From the IMG/VR virus record IMGVR_UViG_3300025096_003142, positions 1 to 60,833 of that record: a stretch of 60,833 nt of DNA; one strand, given 5' to 3'. A model generated the notes under the pieces. It saw only the letters and a list, made by a program, of their open reading frames with translations. It ran no database searches and was not told the origin of the DNA. Origin of the DNA: a virus. Shown here in pieces: positions 9,389 to 16,573 of the stretch (the stretch's first letter is position 1; each line of letters starts with the position of its first letter). The translations under genes were made by a program, and so were the position numbers.

Positions 9389-9973
9389 TTAATCTTTAGC
9401 TTTTCTCCATTCACCAGTTCCTGGATCTTTAAATTGAAGATCTCCTCCTGTGACAACTCCTTTTCTTCCTCCTGATTGTATTTTACTCCCAGGAAAAAAT
9501 ACTTGTATTATAAAATTATCTACCATAAAATCCGGAGCTTGTTTTTTTCCTAATACAAAATAAACATAAGGATCTCCGCCGTCTCCATCGTCTGTTATTT
9601 TACCTCTAACAAGTTCGTTTGCTATAAGAGCTTTACCTGTAGAACTATCTACATCCACATATCCCATGTTTTTATCGTAATCGTTTGAAATTCCAAAATC
9701 TAGTGTTAATTCTTCATCGCGTTTAAATAATTTAGGTGATGTAGTATGTTTATATGTCGACAGTGCTCTTTTTTTGCTGATTTCTTTCATCGTTCCGCTA
9801 ATATGTTTTGTATTTGAGTCTGTTAACATATACCCTCTATCATTTTTAGATATTCGGCTTTTAATTACATCTCTAAAAACATAAAAGTCCACTAGATCTT
9901 CTGCTTGTGGTGCTTCATTTAGATTCTTGGTTCTGAATCTTCTCATGTTCTCTGCTAAAATATTTCGTTTCAT
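9389..9973 (-). CDS. putative internal virion protein with capsid-tag-like N-terminus, 194 aa
   Basis: The N-terminus MKRNILAENMRRF has the short basic/hydrophobic-then-Glu pattern (IL-A-E) of the tagged protein set in this window, which recalls the T4 capsid-targeting sequence cut after a Glu. The rest is a soluble mixed-fold protein with lysine- and glycine-rich loops and no recognised domain. It is the second gene after the 185-aa protein, 17 nt apart. Packaging in the head is inference. Confidence 0.65.
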   Translation of the reverse strand: MKRNILAENMRRFRTKNLNEAPQAEDLVDFYVFRDVIKSRISKNDRGYMLTDSNTKHISGTMKEISKKRALSTYKHTTSPKLFKRDEELTLDFGISNDYDKNMGYVDVDSSTGKALIANELVRGKITDDGDGGDPYVYFVLGKKQAPDFMVDNFIIQVFFPGSKIQSGGRKGVVTGGDLQFKDPGTGEWRKAKD

Positions 9974-9990
9974 TTTATTCCTAAACTTTT

Positions 9991-10548
9991 TTATCGTCTA
10001 ATAGGATCTTTATCAGTTTGTATCGTACTCCCATTAAAGTTAAGTATGACTTTTAATAAACCGCCATCAATATTACTATTGACAACAATTTTTTCTTTCG
10101 TAAGTTTTTTTAATTTAAAATTTGATAGATCATCATCAAGACTAATGAATTCGTCTGGAGGAAATCGCATTTTAACACCGCTATCTAGTTTTGTCAATCC
10201 GTACTTATCGCTATGCTCATAATCAAAACCTGGTATCTTTTTATACATTCCACCTCTTGCACCTTCACCTTTTTGAAATATTTTTACAGACTTAACAACT
10301 AATGGGGGTGAATCAGGAAAATTAACGTTTGTTATAGTTAAATTAATGAATTCGTTTGCATCGAACATTACTTTTCTCATATCAACCTCTAGCACGTCAG
10401 ATGATGTAGCCATTGAGCCCATTGCAAGTTCTGTGCCGTTACCATCAGTTACTGATACAATTAGATCTGATGTATTAACATTTATATCTGCTAATGATTT
10501 TTCAGTTATGTTTGATTGTTCTATTAATAATTTTTTTAAACGTATCAT
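9991..10548 (-). CDS. putative internal virion protein with capsid-tag-like N-terminus, 185 aa
   Basis: It starts MIRLKKLLIEQSN, a clear match to the tag pattern M-I-x-L-K-x-(I/L)-L-x-E. The remaining 170 residues are beta-rich with no known domain. A TATTTATA box lies upstream at 10570-10577, consistent with late expression. Function unknown; delivery with DNA into the host is a hypothesis from the tag. Confidence 0.68.
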   Translation of the reverse strand: MIRLKKLLIEQSNITEKSLADINVNTSDLIVSVTDGNGTELAMGSMATSSDVLEVDMRKVMFDANEFINLTITNVNFPDSPPLVVKSVKIFQKGEGARGGMYKKIPGFDYEHSDKYGLTKLDSGVKMRFPPDEFISLDDDLSNFKLKKLTKEKIVVNSNIDGGLLKVILNFNGSTIQTDKDPIRR

Positions 10549-10569
10549 TTTATTCCTAAACTATTTTAA

Positions 10570-10577
10570 TATAAATA
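10570..10577 (-). promoter_or_regulatory. candidate late-promoter box TATTTATA
   Basis: TATTTATA in gene sense, 22 nt before the start at 10548. One of about ten intergenic copies ahead of putative virion or surface genes. Confidence 0.4.
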
Positions 10578-10587
10578 TAAAGTAAAT

Positions 10588-11163
10588 CTATTTAATTAGT
10601 GTAACATGGCCGTGAGCTCTATACTTGTCTGAAGAGTCTTGTAAATTAAACTTCATCATCCATATATATACTCCTTCTGCACATTGTTTGTTGTTATAGG
10701 TTCCGTCCCACCTAGCAGAAGCGTCATACGATTCCCATATTATATTGCCCCAACGATTAAACACAATCATATGAAAGTTATGAGGATCATAACCTGCAGT
10801 AAACACCGCTCCCCATATTTCATTATCTGCATCACCATCTGGAGTAAATGTATTAGGAACCCAATAAACTAAATCAGTACACTTAGTAACTGTTATAGTA
10901 TAATTAACTGGAGGACTAACACACCCACTATCATATCTAATTGCTTCTAAAATATATGTTCCGGAGTCTGACCATGTCAATGTTATTTCATTACCTGTAT
11001 ATGTTTCAGTAACTCCTGGTCCTGTTAATGTCCAATCTGTAGTTGTTCCTCCGCTATATGGTGCCCAATAAGAAAAGGTTTGAGTTTGTCCACATATATC
11101 TACTACTTGTTGAGCATAAGACCAACTAGAAATAAATAGTAATATGTATATGATCTTTTTCAT
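10588..11163 (-). CDS. secreted protein with T9SS type B (CHU_C/gliding) C-terminal domain, 191 aa
   Basis: Residues 1-17 are a Sec signal peptide (MKKIIYILLFISSWSYA-Q). Residues about 25-92 look like a PKD/Ig-like domain (GTYILEAIRYDSGCVSP). Residues about 98-190 match the gliding-motility-associated type B sorting domain: VPNTFTPDGDADNEIWG, the VFNRWGNIIWES block, WDGTYNNKQCAEGVYIW. Such domains direct cargo through the type IX secretion system to the Bacteroidota cell surface. The start overlaps the stop of the upstream gene (TAATG). A phage-coded T9SS cargo is unusual. The domain identification is strong; surface display is inferred. Confidence 0.85.
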   Translation of the reverse strand: MKKIIYILLFISSWSYAQQVVDICGQTQTFSYWAPYSGGTTTDWTLTGPGVTETYTGNEITLTWSDSGTYILEAIRYDSGCVSPPVNYTITVTKCTDLVYWVPNTFTPDGDADNEIWGAVFTAGYDPHNFHMIVFNRWGNIIWESYDASARWDGTYNNKQCAEGVYIWMMKFNLQDSSDKYRAHGHVTLIK

Positions 11164-11726
11164 TAGTTATGTTGTATTGGAGATAATACTGGTTGAGTAC
11201 TTACTCCTATGTTAATTGTTGCGACAAATGTACATCCTCCATTTGTATATGTATATGTTATTATGTGTGATCCGGAGCCGGCTACATTAGGACAAAAGTC
11301 ACTACCAACAACACCAACACCGGTGAAGACTCCTCCCGTAGGATTCGCTACCAATGGCACACACGGATCTGTTTCACAGAATGGGCCGATTGCTGTTATA
11401 GTTGGAGTTACATCATATATAAATACATCTAATAATGTTGGTATACTTTCACAACCATTAGCGTTTTGACCTGTAACTTCTACTGCATTTGGTATTAAAC
11501 CAGGCGCAGCTGCTGACCAATCAACATTGATTTGATTTGTTCCTTGGCCACCGGTGATAACTCCTGGTGCTGTAATAATCCAATTATAAATATATGCTGG
11601 GTTATTAGGTACTTGATAAATTGATCCAGGTGTTTGATAACAAACTGTATCTGGATTGATTGTTGTAAACTGAGCATACATTGTGTGTGCTGCTAAAAAT
11701 AAAATAAGTGTAACTAGTTTTTTCAT
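11163..11726 (-). CDS. secreted PKD-like protein, 187 aa
   Basis: Signal peptide at residues 1-18 (MKKLVTLILFLAAHTMYA). The mature protein is a PKD/Ig-like repeat region of the type found in front of gliding-type sorting domains in Bacteroidota adhesins (CYQTPGSIYQVPNN, WIITAPGVITGG, ENP-type GGVFTGVGV). It lacks its own sorting domain and ends SPIQHN, close to the ISHN end of the next protein. It is coupled by TAATG overlap to the type B domain protein and could work as a pair with it. Confidence 0.75.
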   Translation of the reverse strand: MKKLVTLILFLAAHTMYAQFTTINPDTVCYQTPGSIYQVPNNPAYIYNWIITAPGVITGGQGTNQINVDWSAAAPGLIPNAVEVTGQNANGCESIPTLLDVFIYDVTPTITAIGPFCETDPCVPLVANPTGGVFTGVGVVGSDFCPNVAGSGSHIITYTYTNGGCTFVATINIGVSTQPVLSPIQHN

Positions 11727-11738
11727 TTGATTGTTTTT

Positions 11739-12353
11739 TTAATTATGACTGATGACTCCTATGGGAGGCAACGTCGGGTTTATATTTCCATTATATATGT
11801 TAAAAGGATTAAGAGTGCAAGATATATTTGAGAAACTTCCCCAAGTACCATCTCCTCCTGCTGTGACTTGTATTGTTAAATCTAATGGATTGCATGTAGT
11901 AACTACTGTAACGTCGAAACAAAATGACCATTGACAATTTGTGCCAAAGTCGCCCCAATCATCTCCTGCATCATTATTCCAGAAGAATGGATCTCCATAT
12001 TCATAAAACCAACCAGGGCCAGCAACTAGTCCGGAGTTTGTAGAGGTTGTTGTTAATTGCCATATCCACTGTCCTAATGCTGCTGTTTCATTACAATCTC
12101 CAGGAGGTGCACCTGGTGTTAAATTTGTCCAACCTGGGCCTAATGTTATTGAAAACCCTTCTATCCACTCTGCGGCTACGGCTGGATTAAAATTCCATCC
12201 GTCCATTGTATAACAAACATTAACAACAGTACCAGGAGTATATCCAGTTGCTGGTGGCGGTGGTGTTAATGTAAATGATTGAATGCCATTACAAGGTTGC
12301 GAGTATAATACTCCATATGTAAATAACAATATTGTAAATAAAAATGTTTTCAT
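11739..12353 (-). CDS. secreted beta-rich protein, 204 aa
   Basis: Signal peptide MKTFLFTILLFTYGVLYS followed by Q-P-C. The mature part is rich in Trp, Gly, Pro and Thr with at least seven cysteines, suggesting an extracellular beta-sandwich stabilised by disulfides. It ends PPIGVISHN, sharing the P-x-I...HN end with the 187-aa protein. First gene of the secreted trio 12353-10588, with a TATTTATA box at 12364-12371. Ligand unknown. Confidence 0.72.
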   Translation of the reverse strand: MKTFLFTILLFTYGVLYSQPCNGIQSFTLTPPPPATGYTPGTVVNVCYTMDGWNFNPAVAAEWIEGFSITLGPGWTNLTPGAPPGDCNETAALGQWIWQLTTTSTNSGLVAGPGWFYEYGDPFFWNNDAGDDWGDFGTNCQWSFCFDVTVVTTCNPLDLTIQVTAGGDGTWGSFSNISCTLNPFNIYNGNINPTLPPIGVISHN

Positions 12354-12363
12354 ATAACTTTAT

Positions 12364-12371
12364 TATAAATA
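12364..12371 (-). promoter_or_regulatory. candidate late-promoter box TATTTATA
   Basis: TATTTATA in gene sense 11 nt before the start of the 204-aa secreted protein. It directly follows the U tract of element 3. Confidence 0.4.
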
Positions 12372-12381
12372 TAACTTATTT

Positions 12382-12480
12382 AAAAAGGCCTTGTTTTAGT
12401 AGTCGGAGGCTTCAACTCCCATATGGCTTTACACCTGCGTCCCGGATTGGGATAGCATTCGTTCCTACCAAGCAAGGCCT
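12382..12480 (-). terminator. terminator-like element with large structured insert (element 3)
   Basis: On the minus strand an 8-bp outer stem (AGGCCTTG at 12480-12473 with CAAGGCCT at 12393-12386) is followed by U5. The 79-nt insert, which is more GC-rich than its surroundings, can form small hairpins: GGTAG...CTA(T)CC, CCC...GGG and GGAG...CTCC. The outer stem begins inside the stop codon region of the membrane-protein gene. A tRNA fold does not fit. It may be a terminator carrying a small regulatory RNA. Confidence 0.55.
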
Positions 12481-12967
12481 AGTTATCATTTAATTCTTTT
12501 TGTATTAATTTTCTATTAAAATCTATATTCCATTTTAAATATAATAAATGCGTATGAAATGCACATAGTGTACATACACAAACTATTTCTATATATAAAA
12601 ATCCAAATGGAGCTAAAAATAAAGAACAAGAATATGGAACTAAATATAACTTGAGTCTAGTGTTATAATATAAAGGATGCATACAAGCTATAAAGAATCC
12701 ATATGCAAATATATTATGTATAACTGGATAATCTGTTACCGAAAATGCTGTTAATAATAAAAGGAGTATAGATGGAAGTTTCCATCTGTCTAACGAAAAT
12801 AGAAAGTATGCAATGGCTGCGTTTGAGGTTATTAAGAGAGGTTTTAAAGGAGTATTCCAATATTGTGATATAGATTCCAATGGGCCTTCATAACTTATAC
12901 AAATGAACGGAAAGATTAATGCTAAGGTAATTACTAATATTCTTAATACATAATCTTTTTTATTCAT
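12479..12967 (-). CDS. polytopic membrane protein, 162 aa
   Basis: About five hydrophobic helices can be seen (residues about 8-25, 42-58, 64-80, 86-104, 112-137), with a basic C-terminal tail. No family recognised. It follows a lipoprotein gene and is followed by element 3. Among phage genes, membrane proteins beside a lipoprotein may act in exclusion or lysis; neither is shown here. Confidence 0.72.
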   Translation of the reverse strand: MNKKDYVLRILVITLALIFPFICISYEGPLESISQYWNTPLKPLLITSNAAIAYFLFSLDRWKLPSILLLLLTAFSVTDYPVIHNIFAYGFFIACMHPLYYNTRLKLYLVPYSCSLFLAPFGFLYIEIVCVCTLCAFHTHLLYLKWNIDFNRKLIQKELNDN

Positions 12968-12986
12968 TTATTAATTCACAAACTTA

Positions 12987-13181
12987 TTATTCAACAATAT
13001 ACACAAACCAATTCGGATCTTCATATGAACATAAACACTGATCAGGAAAACAAATATGATCTCCTTCTATAAAAATAGAATCTACTTGAATTTGACTACA
13101 ATTATGTCCTTCTGGAGTAATTGATTTAGATGTCTTACATCCTACTAAAACTAATAAAAGTGCTAAAACTAATATTCGCAT
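12987..13181 (-). CDS. small lipoprotein, 64 aa
   Basis: Residues 1-15 form a lipoprotein signal with the lipobox L-V-G-C15, followed by K-T-S-K. The mature part of 49 residues contains four more cysteines (NCSQ, HICFPDQCLC), suggesting disulfides. Promoter at 13188-13221. Length and layout are compatible with a superinfection-exclusion lipoprotein or an outer-membrane spanin subunit; the Cys-rich mature part favours an exported folded domain over a spanin. Confidence 0.72.
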   Translation of the reverse strand: MRILVLALLLVLVGCKTSKSITPEGHNCSQIQVDSIFIEGDHICFPDQCLCSYEDPNWFVYIVE

Positions 13182-13187
13182 TTTTTA

Positions 13188-13221
13188 TTTTAATAATAAG
13201 AAAAATATATCTAAAAACCAA
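13188..13221 (-). promoter_or_regulatory. candidate promoter TTGGTT-N17-TATTAT
   Basis: Minus-strand TTGGTT (13221-13216), 17 nt, TATTAT, then the lipoprotein start at 13181. A TATTTATA box lies 10 nt further upstream (13239-13232), so both promoter types may serve this gene. Confidence 0.55.
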
Positions 13222-13247
13222 TTCAATTTAATATAAATATTGATAAC

Positions 13248-13436
13248 TTATATTTCATTTGGATCGAATAATTTATTATAATCTTCTATTTTTATCGCTA
13301 TTCGAATGTCGTCTATTGTCGCAAAGACTTCTTCTTGAAATATTTGAACTTCTTTTAGTTTTTTTGGATCTATTTCAACAAGGCCAGTTGATGAAGTCTC
13401 GTTTGCAAATCTAACAGGTATTTTTGTTTTTGGCAT
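13248..13436 (-). CDS. hypothetical protein, 62 aa
   Basis: A 62-residue acidic protein beginning MPKTKIPVRFANETSSTG, with no signal peptide. It starts 1 nt after the stop of the 622-aa secreted protein, so it is probably translated by re-initiation. No family recognised. Confidence 0.68.
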   Translation of the reverse strand: MPKTKIPVRFANETSSTGLVEIDPKKLKEVQIFQEEVFATIDDIRIAIKIEDYNKLFDPNEI

Positions 13437-13437
13437 T

Positions 13438-15306
13438 TTATTTGTTTATAGTTCTTAACATTGTTCCATCTTCATAAACTTCAATCACAACACCTTTTGC
13501 ATCAGGTCCTACATCCCTACCCATCATATCAATACGCCTAACGATTTTAGATATTCTGTTTCTATTATCAATCATCACAGGGCCATATATTTCATTAGCT
13601 CCATCGACATCATATTGAAGTAGTCTATAATAATTAAATGCATTTGATAAGGGACCATGGTCTACCCATTTATAATCTTGTTTAGTTGTTGAATTACCAG
13701 CTGATGGTATTTGTCCTATAGATCTATATTCAGATCCATCAACACTTATTTGTATTTCAAAATATGAGCTGTTTTGTTCTGTTGCGGTCGACCACTCTAT
13801 CATATTTCCTAATTCTGGGATATATTGTCCACTCATATAAAGCATTGTAACTGGTAGGGCAGATTGCCTTGTCATTTGTGCATCTCTACATACTGATTCT
13901 ATTCCACATAAATCATTTGTATTGATATGGAGGTGGTATGTTTGGTTAGCACTTGTTGGAGTAAAGTAGATAGGTGTTGTTCCTACCACCTCAACAGGAC
14001 CATCATATGTATCTCTTCTTAGAGTAATCCAATCAGTTGGATTTGAAGACTCGATTGTATATGTTGTTCCAATCTCCCCACCAGTCCATGTTGTATATTC
14101 ACCCGCATATTGGCAGCTGATTGTCTTAGTTGAGGTGGTTTGGGTTGGCATTGTAGTTGTGGTATAATAAGATGTGTTTGTACATGGACCTGGAATAACA
14201 ATAGGTGGCGTGCAAGTTACTTCTAAATCAAATGCATTAGTTGAGCTGTAACTGTGTACTAATATATAATATACTTCTCCAATTACTGATGTCCATGAGT
14301 ATGAAGCGGCTGTACCACTACAAGCAGGTCCGTTGTCATCTATACCACCAATACAAGTTAAATTAGTACACGTTCCACTAAATACTGATATTTTACTATC
14401 CCATGATGTGTTACATAATGATGCTACAAAATCATCTCCATTACCTCCAATTCTATACCAAACACCTGGTTGGCCTTGTGCGGTTCCGCAAGTAGCTAAT
14501 CCATCTGTAGTTGCATTAACAGTTGTCCCTTGTGTAGTTGAATTACATGCTATACTCTCAGCACTACAAGCATCATCATTTGCTGGTGGTGTTGGAGGTG
14601 GTGGTACATTACATATCATATTAACAGCTACCGATTCATCTACTACATTCGCTCCTCCAGACGCTACTTGAGTTCCATTAACATCAACTGTCCAAGATAC
14701 TTCAGATGGATAACTTCCTCCGGTTACTGATATTGTATAGCACCCATCTGCTAAACAAAAATCTGCAGTACCACTCGCACCGCTAGCTAATGTTCCAGTA
14801 CCAACTTGGGCACCTTGATCATCTGCAATAGTAAATTGAGCACCATTCCAGCCATCTCCATAAGAATCTATCATATTAACAACAACTTCATTGAGAATAC
14901 AACCTGGGCCTGGGACTGTACATGACACACTTCTTGTCATACAACCTCCAGCATTACCACATGCAGAGCCGGTATGTGTATAAAATCTAACAGTGCCATC
15001 ATATGTTGCTACCCATGTTTGATCTCCAGTACCATATACTAATGCTACATTTGAAGAATTAGCAATTGTTATATAATCCGTACTAATTGAACTTCTGAAT
15101 GTATAGCTATTTCCAGTAGTGACTGATACAACTGAATATTCTCCTCTATATCCACAAGTTGTGATAGATCCGAATCCCGAACCACAGCTTGGTGTATATG
15201 TGCTACTTGGGTATTGTCCGTAACTAGCACTAGTGCATTGTGATTTAACAAAATTAGTTAATCCAATGACAACTAAAAATAATAGCAATAACTTAATTTT
15301 CTTCAT
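13438..15306 (-). CDS. large secreted adhesin-like protein with T9SS type A-like C-terminus, 622 aa
   Basis: Signal peptide at residues 1-22. Two similar Cys-paired domains of the form Y-x-GEY...STDYITI...CMTRSV occur near residues 25-128 and 375-480. Between them lie a DSYGDGWNGAQF domain and a domain starting ANDDACSAESI. Residues about 485-580 match the fibronectin-like region that precedes sorting domains (IEWSTATEQNSSYFEI, YYRLLQYDVDG). The last 40 residues (IVRRIDMMGRDVGPDAKG, VIEVYEDGT) resemble the T9SS type A sorting end. It probably appears on the host surface. The fold and sorting call are good; the role (adhesion, decoy, blocking re-infection) is open. Confidence 0.8.
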   Translation of the reverse strand: MKKIKLLLLFLVVIGLTNFVKSQCTSASYGQYPSSTYTPSCGSGFGSITTCGYRGEYSVVSVTTGNSYTFRSSISTDYITIANSSNVALVYGTGDQTWVATYDGTVRFYTHTGSACGNAGGCMTRSVSCTVPGPGCILNEVVVNMIDSYGDGWNGAQFTIADDQGAQVGTGTLASGASGTADFCLADGCYTISVTGGSYPSEVSWTVDVNGTQVASGGANVVDESVAVNMICNVPPPPTPPANDDACSAESIACNSTTQGTTVNATTDGLATCGTAQGQPGVWYRIGGNGDDFVASLCNTSWDSKISVFSGTCTNLTCIGGIDDNGPACSGTAASYSWTSVIGEVYYILVHSYSSTNAFDLEVTCTPPIVIPGPCTNTSYYTTTTMPTQTTSTKTISCQYAGEYTTWTGGEIGTTYTIESSNPTDWITLRRDTYDGPVEVVGTTPIYFTPTSANQTYHLHINTNDLCGIESVCRDAQMTRQSALPVTMLYMSGQYIPELGNMIEWSTATEQNSSYFEIQISVDGSEYRSIGQIPSAGNSTTKQDYKWVDHGPLSNAFNYYRLLQYDVDGANEIYGPVMIDNRNRISKIVRRIDMMGRDVGPDAKGVVIEVYEDGTMLRTINK

Positions 15307-15499
15307 AATTATACTTTTGTTTTTGTGTTAAAATTTCTTGGAAAGCTTCTTCATATATAGTAACTAAATCTACATATTTATATTTTCTGTCTGTTTTTAA
15401 ATCTTGTACTTTTTCGAAAACTTCATTACGCAGTCCGTATGCGTGAGCTTCATATAGTATTTCTTCGATATCCCTTCCTTGGGCCATAACTTTCTCCAT
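15293..15499 (-). CDS. hypothetical helical protein, 68 aa
   Basis: A 68-residue helical acidic protein, either MEKVMAQGRD... or starting at the internal M5. It overlaps the start of the 622-aa gene by 14 nt. The promoter at 15501-15534 lies so close that the transcript would begin at about the start codon. No family recognised. Confidence 0.7.
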   Translation of the reverse strand: MEKVMAQGRDIEEILYEAHAYGLRNEVFEKVQDLKTDRKYKYVDLVTIYEEAFQEILTQKQKYNYEEN

Positions 15500-15500
15500 A

Positions 15501-15534
15501 TAATTATAGTATTAAAAAAATGTCAGATATCCAA
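15501..15534 (-). promoter_or_regulatory. candidate promoter TTGGAT-N17-TACTAT
   Basis: Minus-strand TTGGAT (15534-15529), 17 nt, TACTAT, then AATTAT and the ATG at 15499. If transcription starts about 7 nt after the second box, the message would be leaderless or nearly so. Confidence 0.6.
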
Positions 15535-15537
15535 ATT

Positions 15538-15801
15538 TTATATTGGATCTCCATAAATATCGTAACGTTTAGTTAATTTTGGTTTTACTTCTTCTTCTAC
15601 ATGCATGATAGCATATAATTTACTATCTAAAGGAGCTAGCCTAAATTCAACTTTTTTATTTGTTTTTGCAAACCATGCTTCTAATGTATCTGTTAATGAT
15701 TCATGCACTTGTTGTGCTTTATCATCAACTAATACCCACCTGTCGCCTGGTGGAACACGTCTTGCAATTAATTCGTTTGTCTCTATAGTTTGAGTTTCCA
15801 T
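15538..15801 (-). CDS. hypothetical protein, 87 aa
   Basis: An 87-residue soluble alpha/beta protein (METQTIETNELIARRVPPGDRW...). It starts 4 nt after the stop of the HExxH protein gene and is probably in the same message. No family recognised; a regulator or inhibitor of its neighbour is one possibility. Confidence 0.7.
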   Translation of the reverse strand: METQTIETNELIARRVPPGDRWVLVDDKAQQVHESLTDTLEAWFAKTNKKVEFRLAPLDSKLYAIMHVEEEVKPKLTKRYDIYGDPI

Positions 15802-15805
15802 ATCA

Positions 15806-16573
15806 TTATAACTCCTGCCTAATGGCTAATTGCGGAAGATAAGACCTCCATATCTTTAAAACTTTTTGTTTCTCTTTTTCTGTTATAGTACCATTAGCAA
15901 TCCAATCATCTAAATATTCATTTACTACTTCTGCAAATGGCAGTTTAGATTTCTTTGCTTTAAAATATAATCCTTGTATCATTGCTGGTATCTCTTTTTT
16001 AAGAACAAAATAATTCCATGCTGGTTTTTTGCCTGTGGCTATTCGGTTTCTCATGGCTTGATCACCTCGCAAATATTTTGTTTCTTTTTCATTCCAACCA
16101 CTTTGGGTTGTGTGTTCTAATTCGTGACGTAATATGTCTTTTAAATGCATTGAGATAGTAGATAAATTACTAGGATAGTCTTCTGGATCTATTTCTAATC
16201 TAACTTCTATCATAGGTGGGGTGGTAGCATTATGCTTTCTTTCGTTTTCATTGAATGCATCGCCTCCATATCTAAATTCACCTAAATCTTCTACCCATTG
16301 AATTTTTAAACTCAAATAACAATCTATAGGAATAGTTTCATTTTCTACTTCTTCAAAATATGTATATGGATATGATTTGTCATTTTTATTAATAGGATCA
16401 ATTGGAGGAACATGCTCTCCTTTCTTAAAATAAATTTTATCACCTGCAAATAATCCACGTGGATCTTGTGTTGCAACAAATGAGTCTTTAACAGTTTGTA
16501 GTAGTTTATTTGATAGTTCTCTTGTTAAACTATCATAACGACCTTCTACTATTAATTTACTCAATGATATCAT
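15806..16573 (-). CDS. tagged HExxH metalloprotease-like protein, 255 aa (start reassigned)
   Basis: The frame opens at 16588, but the ATG at 16573 gives an ATGA overlap with the upstream stop and the tag-type N-terminus MISLSKLIVEGRYDSLTREL. Zinc-protease motif H150-E151-L-E-H154 lies in LRHELEHTTQ; a third ligand is not certain. I recall similar tagged proteins in marine myophages. Expected role: a protease carried in the head and delivered to the host, or one acting on head proteins. It follows the ADP-ribosyltransferase-like gene, forming a pair of tagged enzyme candidates. Confidence 0.75.
   Translation of the reverse strand: MISLSKLIVEGRYDSLTRELSNKLLQTVKDSFVATQDPRGLFAGDKIYFKKGEHVPPIDPINKNDKSYPYTYFEEVENETIPIDCYLSLKIQWVEDLGEFRYGGDAFNENERKHNATTPPMIEVRLEIDPEDYPSNLSTISMHLKDILRHELEHTTQSGWNEKETKYLRGDQAMRNRIATGKKPAWNYFVLKKEIPAMIQGLYFKAKKSKLPFAEVVNEYLDDWIANGTITEKEKQKVLKIWRSYLPQLAIRQEL

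Noticed and set aside
12382-12480. Element 3 as a tRNA
   Set aside because: The 8-bp closing stem suggested an acceptor stem, but there is no T-arm with TTCRA next to the 3' strand, no 7-nt anticodon loop at the right distance, and a U5 tract follows at once.
12382-12480. Element 3 as a c-di-GMP-I (GEMM) riboswitch
   Set aside because: It contains GGGACGCA and AAAGCC, but they are separated differently from the GEMM consensus and the tetraloop-receptor part is missing.
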